DNA from: JBBBNV01 sp037137075
GTDB lineage: Bacteria; Bacillota; Bacilli; Paenibacillales; NBRC-103111
DNA: 64,000 nt
Assembly: GCF_037137075.1 (NCBI RefSeq)
Contig: NZ_JBBBNV010000009.1
Coordinates: 1 to 64,000, forward strand
Direction of reading: 5' to 3'
Program-made: the position numbers and the translations under genes
Notes under the pieces: model-generated
Database searches by the model: none
Told to the model about the DNA's origin: nothing
The model's input: only the letters and a program-made list of their open reading frames with translations
Part shown: positions 53,863 through 63,012 of the stretch, piece by piece
Layout of the letters: each line of letters opens with the position of its first letter
Position numbering within the stretch: position 1 is the stretch's first letter

Positions 53863-56022
53863 TTATCCCCAGGCAGCCAGTTCCATCTCAAAGTCATGGC
53901 TGAAATCGCAGCTGACAGGGGTAACCCTCACATTGGCGGTGGACTGCCAGAGCTGATCCAGCGTATCCATCACCACAGCCTCATACGTGTAATACCCCTT
54001 TTCCGCTTCCCCGGATTTCACAAGCTCCACCTTCACAATCCCCCCGTAACCGTCAGCGCCTACCGCTTCTACCCGGACATCCCGATCCCATATCGGACCA
54101 AGCTGGACATTCGCTTGAATCACAGTTTGCGGGGGCCCGATTTTGGTCGCCTGTCCAGAGGAAATCGACAAGCCATGCACCTTTACCAGCGGCCAGCTTT
54201 TTCGGACAAACGCTTTATACGCGGCGACTTTTCCGGCTATTTCCAGCTGATTGGCAGCAAATCTGCTGCCTCTGTCTCCGACAGGAGCATAAATCCGGTT
54301 CCAGTAATCCTGAACCATACGATGCGTGTTGTATTCGGGGGCCAGCGTACAGATGGCTTCCTTGATCGTGCTTACCCAGCCTTCCGGCACCTGCTCATGG
54401 CTGCGCCGGTAATAGAGCGGAATAATCTCGTGCTCCAGCAAATGGTATAGCGCCTGGCTGTCATGATGAAAGCGCGCTCCCTCATCCCCGGGCAACGACC
54501 CTTCAATGGCCCAGCCGTTGCGTCCGTTATAGCCCTCATCCCACCAGCCATCTCTTACACTGCAATTGAGGACGCCGTTTACAGCCGCCTTTTGTCCGCT
54601 CGTGCCGCTGGCTTCCATCGGCCTCACGGGTGTATTCAACCAAACATCCACACCCTGCACCAGCCACTTGGCCCGGCCCATATCGTAGTTTTCTACTACG
54701 AATATCCGGTCTTTAAACCGCTCCTGCCTGGCAATCTCCACGATCCGGCGAATTAGCTCCTGTCCCGGTCCGTCCGCCGGATGGGCTTTCCCTGCAAAAA
54801 TAAAGCTTACCGGCCGCGCTCCATCATTCACGATGCGATCGAGACGGTCAAGATCCTCAAATAACAGCAGCGCTCTTTTGTACGTTGCGAAGCGTCTGGC
54901 GAAGCCGACAAGCAGCATGTCCCTGGGGGAGACGGGCAGCCCGAGCTCCTGCAGCATCTTGTCCTTGGCCTGCCGCCGTGCCGCCCACAGCTCCCCGTCC
55001 GGGATATTCCGGACCGGAGCCCAGGTCTGTGCGGCAGCCTGCCTCCCCTCCCAACCGGCTGCCAAATGCTTGTCAAGCAAGCTCCGCATGCCGGACGACA
55101 GCCAGGTTCCGATATGAATCCCGTTGGTAATCGCGTCCACCTGAACGTCCTGGGCTGGAATAACAGGCTTCCACTCATGAAATAAGTGCTTGGTCACCTC
55201 AGCATGCAGCTTGCTGACTCCATTGACCCTGGATGACGTGCTGACCGCCAGCCGCGTCATATTGAATTGTTCCCCGATACATCCGAGGGCCAGCACTTTC
55301 TCCCGCTCCGCTCCCAGCTGCCAATAATAATCACCGAAATACCGGTCCATCCTTTCCAGGGAGAACACATCGTGACCGGCCGGAACAGGGGTGTGCGTCG
55401 TAAATACGGTGCTGGCTTTTATCGCCTCCAAAGCTGTCTCAAACGTGACCCCCTGCTCCGAATATTCGCGGATACGCTCCAGGGTAGAGAATGCCGAATG
55501 CCCCTCATTCATATGCCACACCGCCGGCTTGATTTGCAGCGCTTGCAGCAGTCTGACACCGCCAATCCCGAGAATAATCTCCTGGCTAATGCGGATATCC
55601 GGGTCGCTGGCATACAGCCGGTCGGTGAGCCTGCGATCATCATCATGATTTTGCTCCACGTCCGAGTTCAGAAGATATACGGGAACCTGCCCGACGTCCA
55701 CCCGCCAGGCCTTCAAAGCAATTTGACGCCCTGCAGCGGGCACTTGTATGAGTAAGGGCCGGCCCTCGCAATCCGTAACTTGTTCTATCGGCAGCCTGGA
55801 GGTATCAAGCGGCGGGTAATGATGCTCCTGTACCCCGTCTTCACGAATCCGCTGCTGAAAATACCCGCTGCTGTAAAAGATCCCAACCCCGATTAAAGGC
55901 AGCCCCAAATCGTTTGCCGCTTTAATGTGATCTCCGGCCAGCACACCAAGACCCCCCGAATAAATCGGCAAAGCCGCATCGATACCGAATTCAGCGGAAA
56001 AATACGCCACCTTGCTGGTCAT
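53863..56022 (-). CDS. glgP: Alpha-glucan (maltodextrin/glycogen) phosphorylase
   Basis: 719-residue GT35 enzyme of the short bacterial type; releases glucose 1-phosphate from alpha-1,4-glucans using pyridoxal phosphate. Signatures: AYFSAEFGIDAALPIYSGGL, WHMNEGHSAFSTLERI, TTHTPVPAGHD, FARRFATYKRA and the PLP Lys region PMEASGTSGQKAAVNG. GAGGTGAT lies before the ATG. Alone, not in a glgBCDAP operon. Substrate could be glycogen or imported maltodextrin. Confidence 0.92.
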   Translation of the reverse strand: MTSKVAYFSAEFGIDAALPIYSGGLGVLAGDHIKAANDLGLPLIGVGIFYSSGYFQQRIREDGVQEHHYPPLDTSRLPIEQVTDCEGRPLLIQVPAAGRQIALKAWRVDVGQVPVYLLNSDVEQNHDDDRRLTDRLYASDPDIRISQEIILGIGGVRLLQALQIKPAVWHMNEGHSAFSTLERIREYSEQGVTFETALEAIKASTVFTTHTPVPAGHDVFSLERMDRYFGDYYWQLGAEREKVLALGCIGEQFNMTRLAVSTSSRVNGVSKLHAEVTKHLFHEWKPVIPAQDVQVDAITNGIHIGTWLSSGMRSLLDKHLAAGWEGRQAAAQTWAPVRNIPDGELWAARRQAKDKMLQELGLPVSPRDMLLVGFARRFATYKRALLLFEDLDRLDRIVNDGARPVSFIFAGKAHPADGPGQELIRRIVEIARQERFKDRIFVVENYDMGRAKWLVQGVDVWLNTPVRPMEASGTSGQKAAVNGVLNCSVRDGWWDEGYNGRNGWAIEGSLPGDEGARFHHDSQALYHLLEHEIIPLYYRRSHEQVPEGWVSTIKEAICTLAPEYNTHRMVQDYWNRIYAPVGDRGSRFAANQLEIAGKVAAYKAFVRKSWPLVKVHGLSISSGQATKIGPPQTVIQANVQLGPIWDRDVRVEAVGADGYGGIVKVELVKSGEAEKGYYTYEAVVMDTLDQLWQSTANVRVTPVSCDFSHDFEMELAAWG

Positions 56023-56276
56023 AACCCCATCACCTCGAAATTATGCTTAGTCACTGCCAGGGTATAACGATTCGCTGCTCCCTACACCATATGCCGCCCG
56101 TTTTGTCATGTGCATGCGCCCGGACATTTTCAGCGGCGGTTCGTCCGTTCTCCCCGTCATCATCGCATCAAACTGTACCGGGCTTCAATAAATGAGACTG
56201 GTATATTCCTTTCTCTATCATCCTTGATTCGCAGGCTTCCTTCTCCTCTCGCTAAACCGGGAGACAACAAACCGTT

Positions 56277-56336
56277 CGCACCGCCCGCAGCTCCCAGCGC
56301 GCGATGCATTGCTGCATGAAGGCAGTCGGTCAAACC
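56277..56336 (+). repeat. Dispersed GC-rich repeat, copy C
   Basis: CGCACCGCCCGCAGCTCCCA, GCGCGCGATGC and GCTGCATGAAGGCAGTCGGT, aligned with copy A but more diverged. Otherwise 56023-56393 contains no supported gene. Confidence 0.7.
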
Positions 56337-56393
56337 ACGCAATCCGGACGAACCAGGCCCAGACCATAGTTGTTGTAAAATCCATACCAACCC

Positions 56394-56430
56394 AAACAGC
56401 CGGATCCTGCTTACAGTCAGGACCCGGCTG
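56394..56430 (-). terminator. Terminator after paralogous secreted-protein pair
   Basis: 13-bp stem (56397-56409 with 56418-56430) followed by TTTGGG on the minus strand, about 25 bp past the stop. Confidence 0.6.
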
Positions 56431-56455
56431 CTTAACATCCATGGAAGATATTCAT

Positions 56456-58216
56456 TTATTCCTGCGTCAGCGGATAAAAAATAACGTCTATCGGGAACGC
56501 CGATCCCGAAGCCGGAGAGAATTCCAAATCCAGGGACGGCTCGGTTCCATTCGTTCTGGCAATGATTGTATATCCCTGATAGTCGACCATGACTCCTGAA
56601 GGCGGGGTTTGTACAACCTTGCCGTTCACCAGGAACGGCCCTTTAAACACGCCGCCCCGCGGGAGAACGAGCACCGACATTTTGGGCGGTGCATCGATAT
56701 GAATTTTGTAGACGACGCCGTAGTTGCCCAGATTCAGGGACGGCTCCTTGCTGATATAATCCGTTCCCTTTACAAATATATCCGAGGTTCCGTCGCCGAT
56801 GGCGAAGCTGGACGGCTTCGTAATCGAGGAAGCATTGATATTCCAGTACACCTCTGAGCCGACGAACGTCCCCCGTACATTGCCTTTGTAGGCCAATTTC
56901 GGCAGTGAATCCAGTGCATCGAGGCCCTCCTCCTGATCCATCGCCACAAAGGAGAATTCTACCTCGCCGTCGGTTTCTACATCATACAGCACATTCATGC
57001 CTTGATCAGGATAAAAATCCGGCATGTCCTTATAATATGCCGTTTCGTTCGGCCGGAGCACCAGCGTTTCCTCCGCCCGTCTTCCCTGCAGGAATTCAAT
57101 CGTCGGTTCATTGCCAATCAGGTTGGCGTAAATAGACGGATATACTTCCCCTTGGTTCGTCGTCTTGATCGTAACGCTGCGAGCCGGATCATGGTTACGG
57201 ACCATAATGGCGAATTTCATTTTCCGGCTCATCCCGTTGACATGGGTCGCATACAGCCGGGCTTTCCCGTTAACCAGCTCCTGATACAAAATCCCCTTCT
57301 CCGTAAACGTCTCCGGGCTGTCGCTTACAATAAGCGGGCGATCGGTAGGCTTTCGCTCCATCTTCGGGATTTGCGGAATGCCGCGCAAATATTTGCGGAG
57401 CACCTCTTCTTCCTCGCGGACATAAGTGCCTACCGGCTTGTGGTATACATGATGCTCGAATTCATCCAAATAAGGCTCGTCCTTGACAAGAATGTTGCGG
57501 GAATACGTGTTGCTTACATTGCCGAAGCTGTCTTTGACCGTAAGAGAAACCTTGTACAAGCCCGGGGTAAAAATCGTTTGCGCATTCCCGATCCATTGAA
57601 TGTCCTTCAACGCCGTCCCCTTCGGATCATAGCTTAAATTGCTGTAATGAATCGGCTCGCCAATCCGGTATGCTTCTTTATCGACCGTGAACTTGGCGAC
57701 GGGCTTGACGTTCGGCGCCGTATCGTTCGTAAACAGCGTCCGGTCCGCTTCCGGCTTGATATAGCGCAGCTCAATCCGGTTCAAATCCTCATCGGCATTC
57801 GCCTGAAAGGAGATATAGGGCTGGAGCGCGGATAATTCCAGATAAAGCCGATCCTCTTCGAGCAGGGCGGTATTTCCCCACTCGCGGATCTCGCCATTCT
57901 CAAGAACGGTCCGGTCCGCAAGCGAATATTCCAGAAACGCCTTCGGTGTCGTAACTTGTACTGTTCGCTTCTCGGCGTTCCATTTGACCGGCACGCCGAA
58001 CCATACGGTCAGCTCGGAGGCTGGCAAGTAATAGCTGCCGTTCCGCTCCAGCGGAGCCGCTCCGGCTTCCGTTTTTTCTCCATTCATATAGGCTGCCGTG
58101 TTGCCGGGATACAGCAGCAAATGGCTATCCTCCGGGGCGGCGGAGACACTCACGCCCAAACTCCCGAAGGCAATAACCACAGAAAGGGTCAGCAGCAATT
58201 GACGCAATGGTTTCAT
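56456..58216 (-). CDS. Secreted copper-amine-oxidase-N-like protein, copy 1
   Basis: 586 residues. Cleavable signal peptide (about 1-27), then a copper amine oxidase N-like/SLAP-type domain (YYLPASELTVWFGVPVKWN) of about 100 residues, a PKD-like beta domain (FTPGLYKVSLTVKDSFGNVS, near residue 225) and a long beta-rich C-terminal region without a known motif. No copper ligands or catalytic residues are evident. It follows its paralog by 18 bp, so the two form an operon. About 30-40% identical to that paralog by eye, with the same domain order. Role: extracellular or wall-associated, unknown. Confidence 0.82.
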   Translation of the reverse strand: MKPLRQLLLTLSVVIAFGSLGVSVSAAPEDSHLLLYPGNTAAYMNGEKTEAGAAPLERNGSYYLPASELTVWFGVPVKWNAEKRTVQVTTPKAFLEYSLADRTVLENGEIREWGNTALLEEDRLYLELSALQPYISFQANADEDLNRIELRYIKPEADRTLFTNDTAPNVKPVAKFTVDKEAYRIGEPIHYSNLSYDPKGTALKDIQWIGNAQTIFTPGLYKVSLTVKDSFGNVSNTYSRNILVKDEPYLDEFEHHVYHKPVGTYVREEEEVLRKYLRGIPQIPKMERKPTDRPLIVSDSPETFTEKGILYQELVNGKARLYATHVNGMSRKMKFAIMVRNHDPARSVTIKTTNQGEVYPSIYANLIGNEPTIEFLQGRRAEETLVLRPNETAYYKDMPDFYPDQGMNVLYDVETDGEVEFSFVAMDQEEGLDALDSLPKLAYKGNVRGTFVGSEVYWNINASSITKPSSFAIGDGTSDIFVKGTDYISKEPSLNLGNYGVVYKIHIDAPPKMSVLVLPRGGVFKGPFLVNGKVVQTPPSGVMVDYQGYTIIARTNGTEPSLDLEFSPASGSAFPIDVIFYPLTQE

Positions 58217-58234
58217 CAGCGGATATATTCCTCT

Positions 58235-59959
58235 CTATCGTTTACTTCTTTCATCCAGCGGATAAAAAATCCACTCCACTGCAGACGTAGTTCCGGGAGC
58301 AGCCAGCCATTCTATCTTGACATCCGGCTCCAGCCCCTCGGCCCGGTAAACCACGAAAGCGCCGTCCTGATCCGTCAAGCCTCCTTGCGGCAGAGCCAGC
58401 ACCTGGCCGTTAACCCGTACAATACCGTTGACATAGCCTTCCTTGGCCCGGAGAGCAATCACGGACGGACGCGGGTGCTTCAGGTTCAAGGAATACACCA
58501 TGCCTCTGTCTTCAGCCGGGGACAAGCCTGGCGTCCATGTGGACAGCACCGGCAGATTGGTCCGGTCCAGACTCGCTTCATAATGAATTTCTGAAGCTTC
58601 ATACACAGCCTTAGTAACCGAAGGCGTGAATAGGGCGCTGTACGGCTTCATGATTTCGTTCTCGCCGAAAACAACAAAGCCGATTTCGGCCTGGCCATCC
58701 GTTTCAATATCCTGAATCGCCGCAAAGCCTTGTCCCGGCTCCAGCGTCACCTGATCTAACACAGCCGTTTGACCGGGTTTCACCTCGATGCTTTCCCCCG
58801 ATCCCGGCTGAGTGATGAAATTGACAGCCGCTTCTCTGGCATTCGCCTGATGCAGGATCGTCGGCTGAAGCAGACCCTCGCGCGTGATTTGTACGGTCCG
58901 GGTCTTGCTCGAATCCGGATTATACAGCACTGTGGCGACATTTACCTTGCGGTGCATCCCATTGCTGTGATGCAGGGTTAAGCGGGCTTTGCCGTTCAAA
59001 GCCTGCTGTCCAAGCATGCCCGTGCTCCGGATGACCTGATTCTCGCCGCTGCTGATCCGTTTTCGTTCCTTCGAGCTCGAGATGACGCCAAGCAGCGGAG
59101 GGCTGCCGGCCAGCGTATGTTCCCATGGACCGGAGGAGGATGCTTCCCTAATCACGCTGCCGGCCTGGCTTGTATACCAGGGGAATTCGGCTTTGCTTAA
59201 ATAAGGCTCATCGGTCACCTTCACCGTTTGAACCGCGGTGTCACTCCAATTTCCGTTTCCGTCCCGCACCTGCAAGGACACAGTGTATGTCCCCGGCTCA
59301 AAGAAAGCCGGCTTGTTCCCCGACCACTTATATTCCGGCAGCCCTTCGGCATCGGGATCATAGCTCAAATCAATATAAGAAACCGGCTCACCGAGCCGGT
59401 AAAACGGCTTATCGGGAACAAAAACAGCGATGGGGCGCGAATTCCGCTGCAAATCCTCGGAATAGCCCGACTCGCGATACGCCGTATCGGTCGGCTGCAC
59501 ATACGTCAGATCTACACGGGCAGGATGAGATTGAAAAGCATAGTTCACCTGCAAATAAGGCGCAATCCAGCTCAGCTTGACCAGCAATACGCCATCGCTA
59601 ATCAAGGAAGTTTCCTCCAAGGGCACTGATGACCCGTTGACACTGACGGTTTGGCGCGCCAAATCCCACTCCAAATACGCATTCGGCGTAGTCAGCCCCG
59701 CCGTCATGCGTTCCTCATTCCATTTTGTTTCCAGCCCAAGCTGCTGTGAGGTCCAGCGCAGCGGGATGTAGAAGCTTCCGTCCACAATTTGTGCCGCCGT
59801 TTCCGTCGATACGGCCGAACCATTCACTGACGCAGACAACTGCTTGTCCAGCAGCTGCAGCTGCAGCGTCGTGCCGGATACCTGAGCCGATGCCGCTTGC
59901 CCTTGGGCAGCGGCAATCGCCAAAGCCAGCGTAAAAGAAAGTAGATGTTTCTTCTTCAA
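58235..59959 (-). CDS. Secreted copper-amine-oxidase-N-like protein, copy 2
   Basis: 574 residues. Signal peptide (about 1-25, ending AASAQ), copper amine oxidase N-like domain (FYIPLRWTSQQLGLETKWNE), PKD-like domain (FFEPGTYTVSLQVRDGNGNW) and the same C-terminal architecture as copy 1. TTG at 59959 preferred: GGAG lies 10 nt upstream and the signal peptide begins just there; the frame is open to 60010. First gene of the pair. A role in wall polymer or ligand binding is possible, not shown. Confidence 0.82.
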   Translation of the reverse strand: MKKKHLLSFTLALAIAAAQGQAASAQVSGTTLQLQLLDKQLSASVNGSAVSTETAAQIVDGSFYIPLRWTSQQLGLETKWNEERMTAGLTTPNAYLEWDLARQTVSVNGSSVPLEETSLISDGVLLVKLSWIAPYLQVNYAFQSHPARVDLTYVQPTDTAYRESGYSEDLQRNSRPIAVFVPDKPFYRLGEPVSYIDLSYDPDAEGLPEYKWSGNKPAFFEPGTYTVSLQVRDGNGNWSDTAVQTVKVTDEPYLSKAEFPWYTSQAGSVIREASSSGPWEHTLAGSPPLLGVISSSKERKRISSGENQVIRSTGMLGQQALNGKARLTLHHSNGMHRKVNVATVLYNPDSSKTRTVQITREGLLQPTILHQANAREAAVNFITQPGSGESIEVKPGQTAVLDQVTLEPGQGFAAIQDIETDGQAEIGFVVFGENEIMKPYSALFTPSVTKAVYEASEIHYEASLDRTNLPVLSTWTPGLSPAEDRGMVYSLNLKHPRPSVIALRAKEGYVNGIVRVNGQVLALPQGGLTDQDGAFVVYRAEGLEPDVKIEWLAAPGTTSAVEWIFYPLDERSKR

Positions 59960-60230
59960 GAGCTTAAATCTCCTTTCTATAAATGAACACTTTGTCTCCC
60001 AATGTAGCATGATTCATATCAAAAATCATCCCAAAATAATAATACGCGCATTTATGGCTCAAGGTTTCCAATCCATGTGTATGAAGCGGAATGAAAACTT
60101 CCATTTTTCCCATCCAAAATCCATTCTAAATAAGGTATAATAATATAAAATTCATTATGTGTAATCGCTATCATTGTATAAACCCGCTTAGATCCAGCAC
60201 AGCGATGGATAAGAAGGGACAGGAGCATGT

Positions 60231-61409
60231 ATGCAAACCGGAGAGCTGCTACAACAGTTTTGGCTTGTCAGCAAGGACCAGATTATTCAATTGTGGGTTC
60301 TGGCGATTGACAACCATTTCCAAGAAATCCCTCATACTCCCCCACTTCGCCGCATAGGCGAGCTTTTTTTGGATATATTGTTTGACTTCGATACCCCGAT
60401 AGAAGAGAATTCAGCCTTCCCTGCGCTGCAGCATAGCTTGCTGGAGCTTGTTGGCGTGCAGGCGCCGATTATCGACGTCCTCAAAATTTCGCATCTGCTG
60501 CGGGAATGCTTCATGGACCAGATTTGGCCGTTTGTAATGAAGCATGATTTGGATCTGAAGCACCTCCATTTGACCATTCCTGTCATTCACCGCAGGCTGG
60601 ATCAGCTGCAAAGCATCATTTGGAACGCTTATTTGAACCCGTTTGATGCGGTGACTGTACAAAACGTTGAGGAAAACTCCGCGCTCCAGCACAAGGAACG
60701 CTTGACCCTGCTTGGCAAAATGGCGGCAAGCATGGCGCACGAGCTGCGCAATCCGCTGACAGCCATCGAAGGCTTCCTCAAGCTTATCCGGGCCAATCTG
60801 CCTTCGGACGCCAGCACCAGCATCCCGCGCTATCTGGATGTCATAGAGAATGAATTCGATAACCTGTACCGGCAAATTTCCGGCTTCCTCAGCTTTTCGA
60901 AGAGCAACATTCACGAGGAGAATCAGGTGCTGATTGACCTGCCGAGCCTCGTTCATTCCGTGCTCATTCTAAACCATCCGCGGCTTGACAGCGAGAGCAT
61001 CGAGGTAGAGCTTGATTTCGGCGATCATCCGGCCCTTTCCGTTCCGAAGGTGTCCTTTCAGCAGGTCATCTCAAATCTGCTCAACAACAGCATCGACGCC
61101 TTATCGACTATGCCTCATCCGCGCAAAATCATCTTAAGCAGCAATGAGGATGAACAATACATATTTTTGCAAATCAGAGACAACGGTCCCGGCATTCCGG
61201 AATTGATGCAAACGAACATTTTCACTCCGTTTGTGACCGGCAAAAGCAACGGCACCGGCCTGGGACTGGCTATCTGCAAACAAATTATGGATAAGCATGG
61301 CGGCGGTATCGATTTCACCTCGCATACGGGAGAGACGGTATTCACGCTGTCCTTCAACAAGCAGACCGATCCGGTGAATGCCGTATCCACCGTGGAGCTG
61401 TTTCCTTAG
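60231..61409 (+). CDS. Soluble sporulation-type histidine kinase
   Basis: 392 residues without membrane segments. N-terminal ~150 residues are a helical input domain that I do not recognise. Then the dimerisation domain with MAHELRNPLTAIEGFLKLI (His170) and ATPase domain with NLLNNSIDAL (N-box), DNGPGIP and GTGLGLAICKQIMDKHGG. This resembles Bacillus KinA/KinE-type phosphorelay kinases. AGGAG lies 5 nt before the ATG; a TATAAT -10 at 60136-60141 lies upstream. No response regulator is adjacent, which fits a phosphorelay (Spo0F) target. Confidence 0.88.
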   Translation: MQTGELLQQFWLVSKDQIIQLWVLAIDNHFQEIPHTPPLRRIGELFLDILFDFDTPIEENSAFPALQHSLLELVGVQAPIIDVLKISHLLRECFMDQIWPFVMKHDLDLKHLHLTIPVIHRRLDQLQSIIWNAYLNPFDAVTVQNVEENSALQHKERLTLLGKMAASMAHELRNPLTAIEGFLKLIRANLPSDASTSIPRYLDVIENEFDNLYRQISGFLSFSKSNIHEENQVLIDLPSLVHSVLILNHPRLDSESIEVELDFGDHPALSVPKVSFQQVISNLLNNSIDALSTMPHPRKIILSSNEDEQYIFLQIRDNGPGIPELMQTNIFTPFVTGKSNGTGLGLAICKQIMDKHGGGIDFTSHTGETVFTLSFNKQTDPVNAVSTVELFP

Positions 61410-61699
61410 CTGCCGCACAGCGCAGGCGATGCAGACCGGCTCGGTTGACCGGGGGCAGATGTATCCAGCATGCTTAAATCCCGGAGACTGCCCCGCTGCC
61501 GGAAAACGGCGGATCGAACCCCGACAGACCGTACACTTCTCCCAGCACGCGGTTAAAGTCACATGACGGGGGGCAATGTCATATGCTTAACGTGCCGGGA
61601 TGGTCGTGCGGACCGGCTCACAGATGTTCAAGACTGCAGCAGTCAGCCGCCCGCCTGCCTGCTTCTTAATCAACGTACTTCTCAACTGGAGGGATTCCC

Positions 61700-62776
61700 G
61701 TGACAACCAACCAACCGCTGCGGCTCGGCCTTATCGGGGCTGGCAATATTGCAAGCGTACATATCAAAACGTTTACCCAGCTTCCGGACATCCGGATTGA
61801 ATCGATTACCGACACCTATTACCCTCTTGCCGAGTCCCGGGCGGAGGAATTCGCTATTCCGAAGAAGCCCCGCACGGCCCAGGAGCTGCTGGCCGATCCG
61901 GAAGTGGATGCAGTGATCGTCTGTGCGCCGAACCAGTGGCATGCTCCGCTTGCAATGGAGGCGATGCAGGCAGGCAAGCATGTAATTCTGGAGAAGCCGA
62001 TGGCTTTGGACGTCGCTTCGGCCAAAGCCATCGTCCGGACCCAGCGCGATACCGGCGCGACCTTGATGATTCCGCATCAGATGCGCTGGGAATGGGTCGC
62101 CCTGCAGGTCAAGGAGCAGATGCAGCAGGGAGCGCTGGGCCGTATTTACAACGCCAAGGCCGGCTGGCTGCGCCGCAAGGGCATCCCGGGCTGGGGCAGC
62201 TGGTTCACCCAGAAAGCGATGTCCGGCGGCGGGCCGCTCATCGACATTGGGGTGCATATGCTGGATTTGTCGCTGTATTTGATGGGGAATCCGAAGCCGG
62301 TCTCCGTGTACGGCTCCACCTATGCGGAATTCGGGCCGAAAAAACGCGGCATCGGCAGCTGGGGCACCCCAAACTGGGACGGCTTCTATGATGTGGAAGA
62401 CATCGCTGCGGCCCTAATCAAAATGGAGGACGGCAGCATCCTGTCCCTTGACGTAAGCTGGGCCGCCCATCTGGATACGGACAGCGAGCCGTTTGTCAAT
62501 CTGATGGGCACCGAAGGCGGAGCGGCCATTCGTGGCAGCCGGGGCAAGCTGCTCCATGAAACGGCTGACGGACAGCTGGTAGACCGGGAGCTGTCACCGC
62601 CGGATGGGGATGAAGGAGCGCGGCTGCGGATGGCCCGCCACTTCGTCAGCTGCGTCCGGGACGGTCAAGCGCCGCTGACGGACGCGATATCCGGGCTGAC
62701 CAACAATCTCATTTTGGACGCCATCTATGAATCGTCGCGGACCGGACGGGAAGTGCAGCTCGACTGGTCCTTATAG
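61700..62776 (+). CDS. Gfo/Idh/MocA family oxidoreductase
   Basis: 358-residue NAD(P)-dependent sugar or inositol dehydrogenase-like protein. Rossmann start LGLIGAGNIASVH, then EKPMALDVASAK (the conserved EKP Lys), and GGGPLIDIGVHMLDLSLYLMG of the C-terminal domain. GTG start at 61700 with GGAGG 7 nt upstream. No sugar genes adjoin it, so substrate cannot be inferred. The 61410-61699 interval before it shows nothing. Confidence 0.9.
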   Translation: MTTNQPLRLGLIGAGNIASVHIKTFTQLPDIRIESITDTYYPLAESRAEEFAIPKKPRTAQELLADPEVDAVIVCAPNQWHAPLAMEAMQAGKHVILEKPMALDVASAKAIVRTQRDTGATLMIPHQMRWEWVALQVKEQMQQGALGRIYNAKAGWLRRKGIPGWGSWFTQKAMSGGGPLIDIGVHMLDLSLYLMGNPKPVSVYGSTYAEFGPKKRGIGSWGTPNWDGFYDVEDIAAALIKMEDGSILSLDVSWAAHLDTDSEPFVNLMGTEGGAAIRGSRGKLLHETADGQLVDRELSPPDGDEGARLRMARHFVSCVRDGQAPLTDAISGLTNNLILDAIYESSRTGREVQLDWSL

Positions 62777-62804
62777 GCAGAGCAATACAAATTTACCTGC
62801 AAAA

Positions 62805-62866
62805 AACAGCAGCACCGTGCAGACGGTTGGTCAGGAACCAACCGCCGGCATGGTGCTGCTGTTTTA
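62805..62866. terminator. Terminator between Gfo/Idh gene and prkA
   Basis: AACAGCAGCACC (62805-62816) with GGTGCTGCTGTT (62852-62863), inner GGTTGG/CCAACC, followed by TTTAT on plus; AAAAA before it gives T-rich on minus. Confidence 0.75.
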
Positions 62867-63012
62867 TACGATTTTGTCGGCATCGGCAGGGGCTTCCGCC
62901 ATCCTGCTGCAGGCCGCGCAAGATGGCGGGGCGCACAGCTGCCAGCTCGCACGTACTGCTGCTCCACGCCGCACCGGAAGCAGTGCGTCATCATCCGTGC
63001 TCGACACGACGC

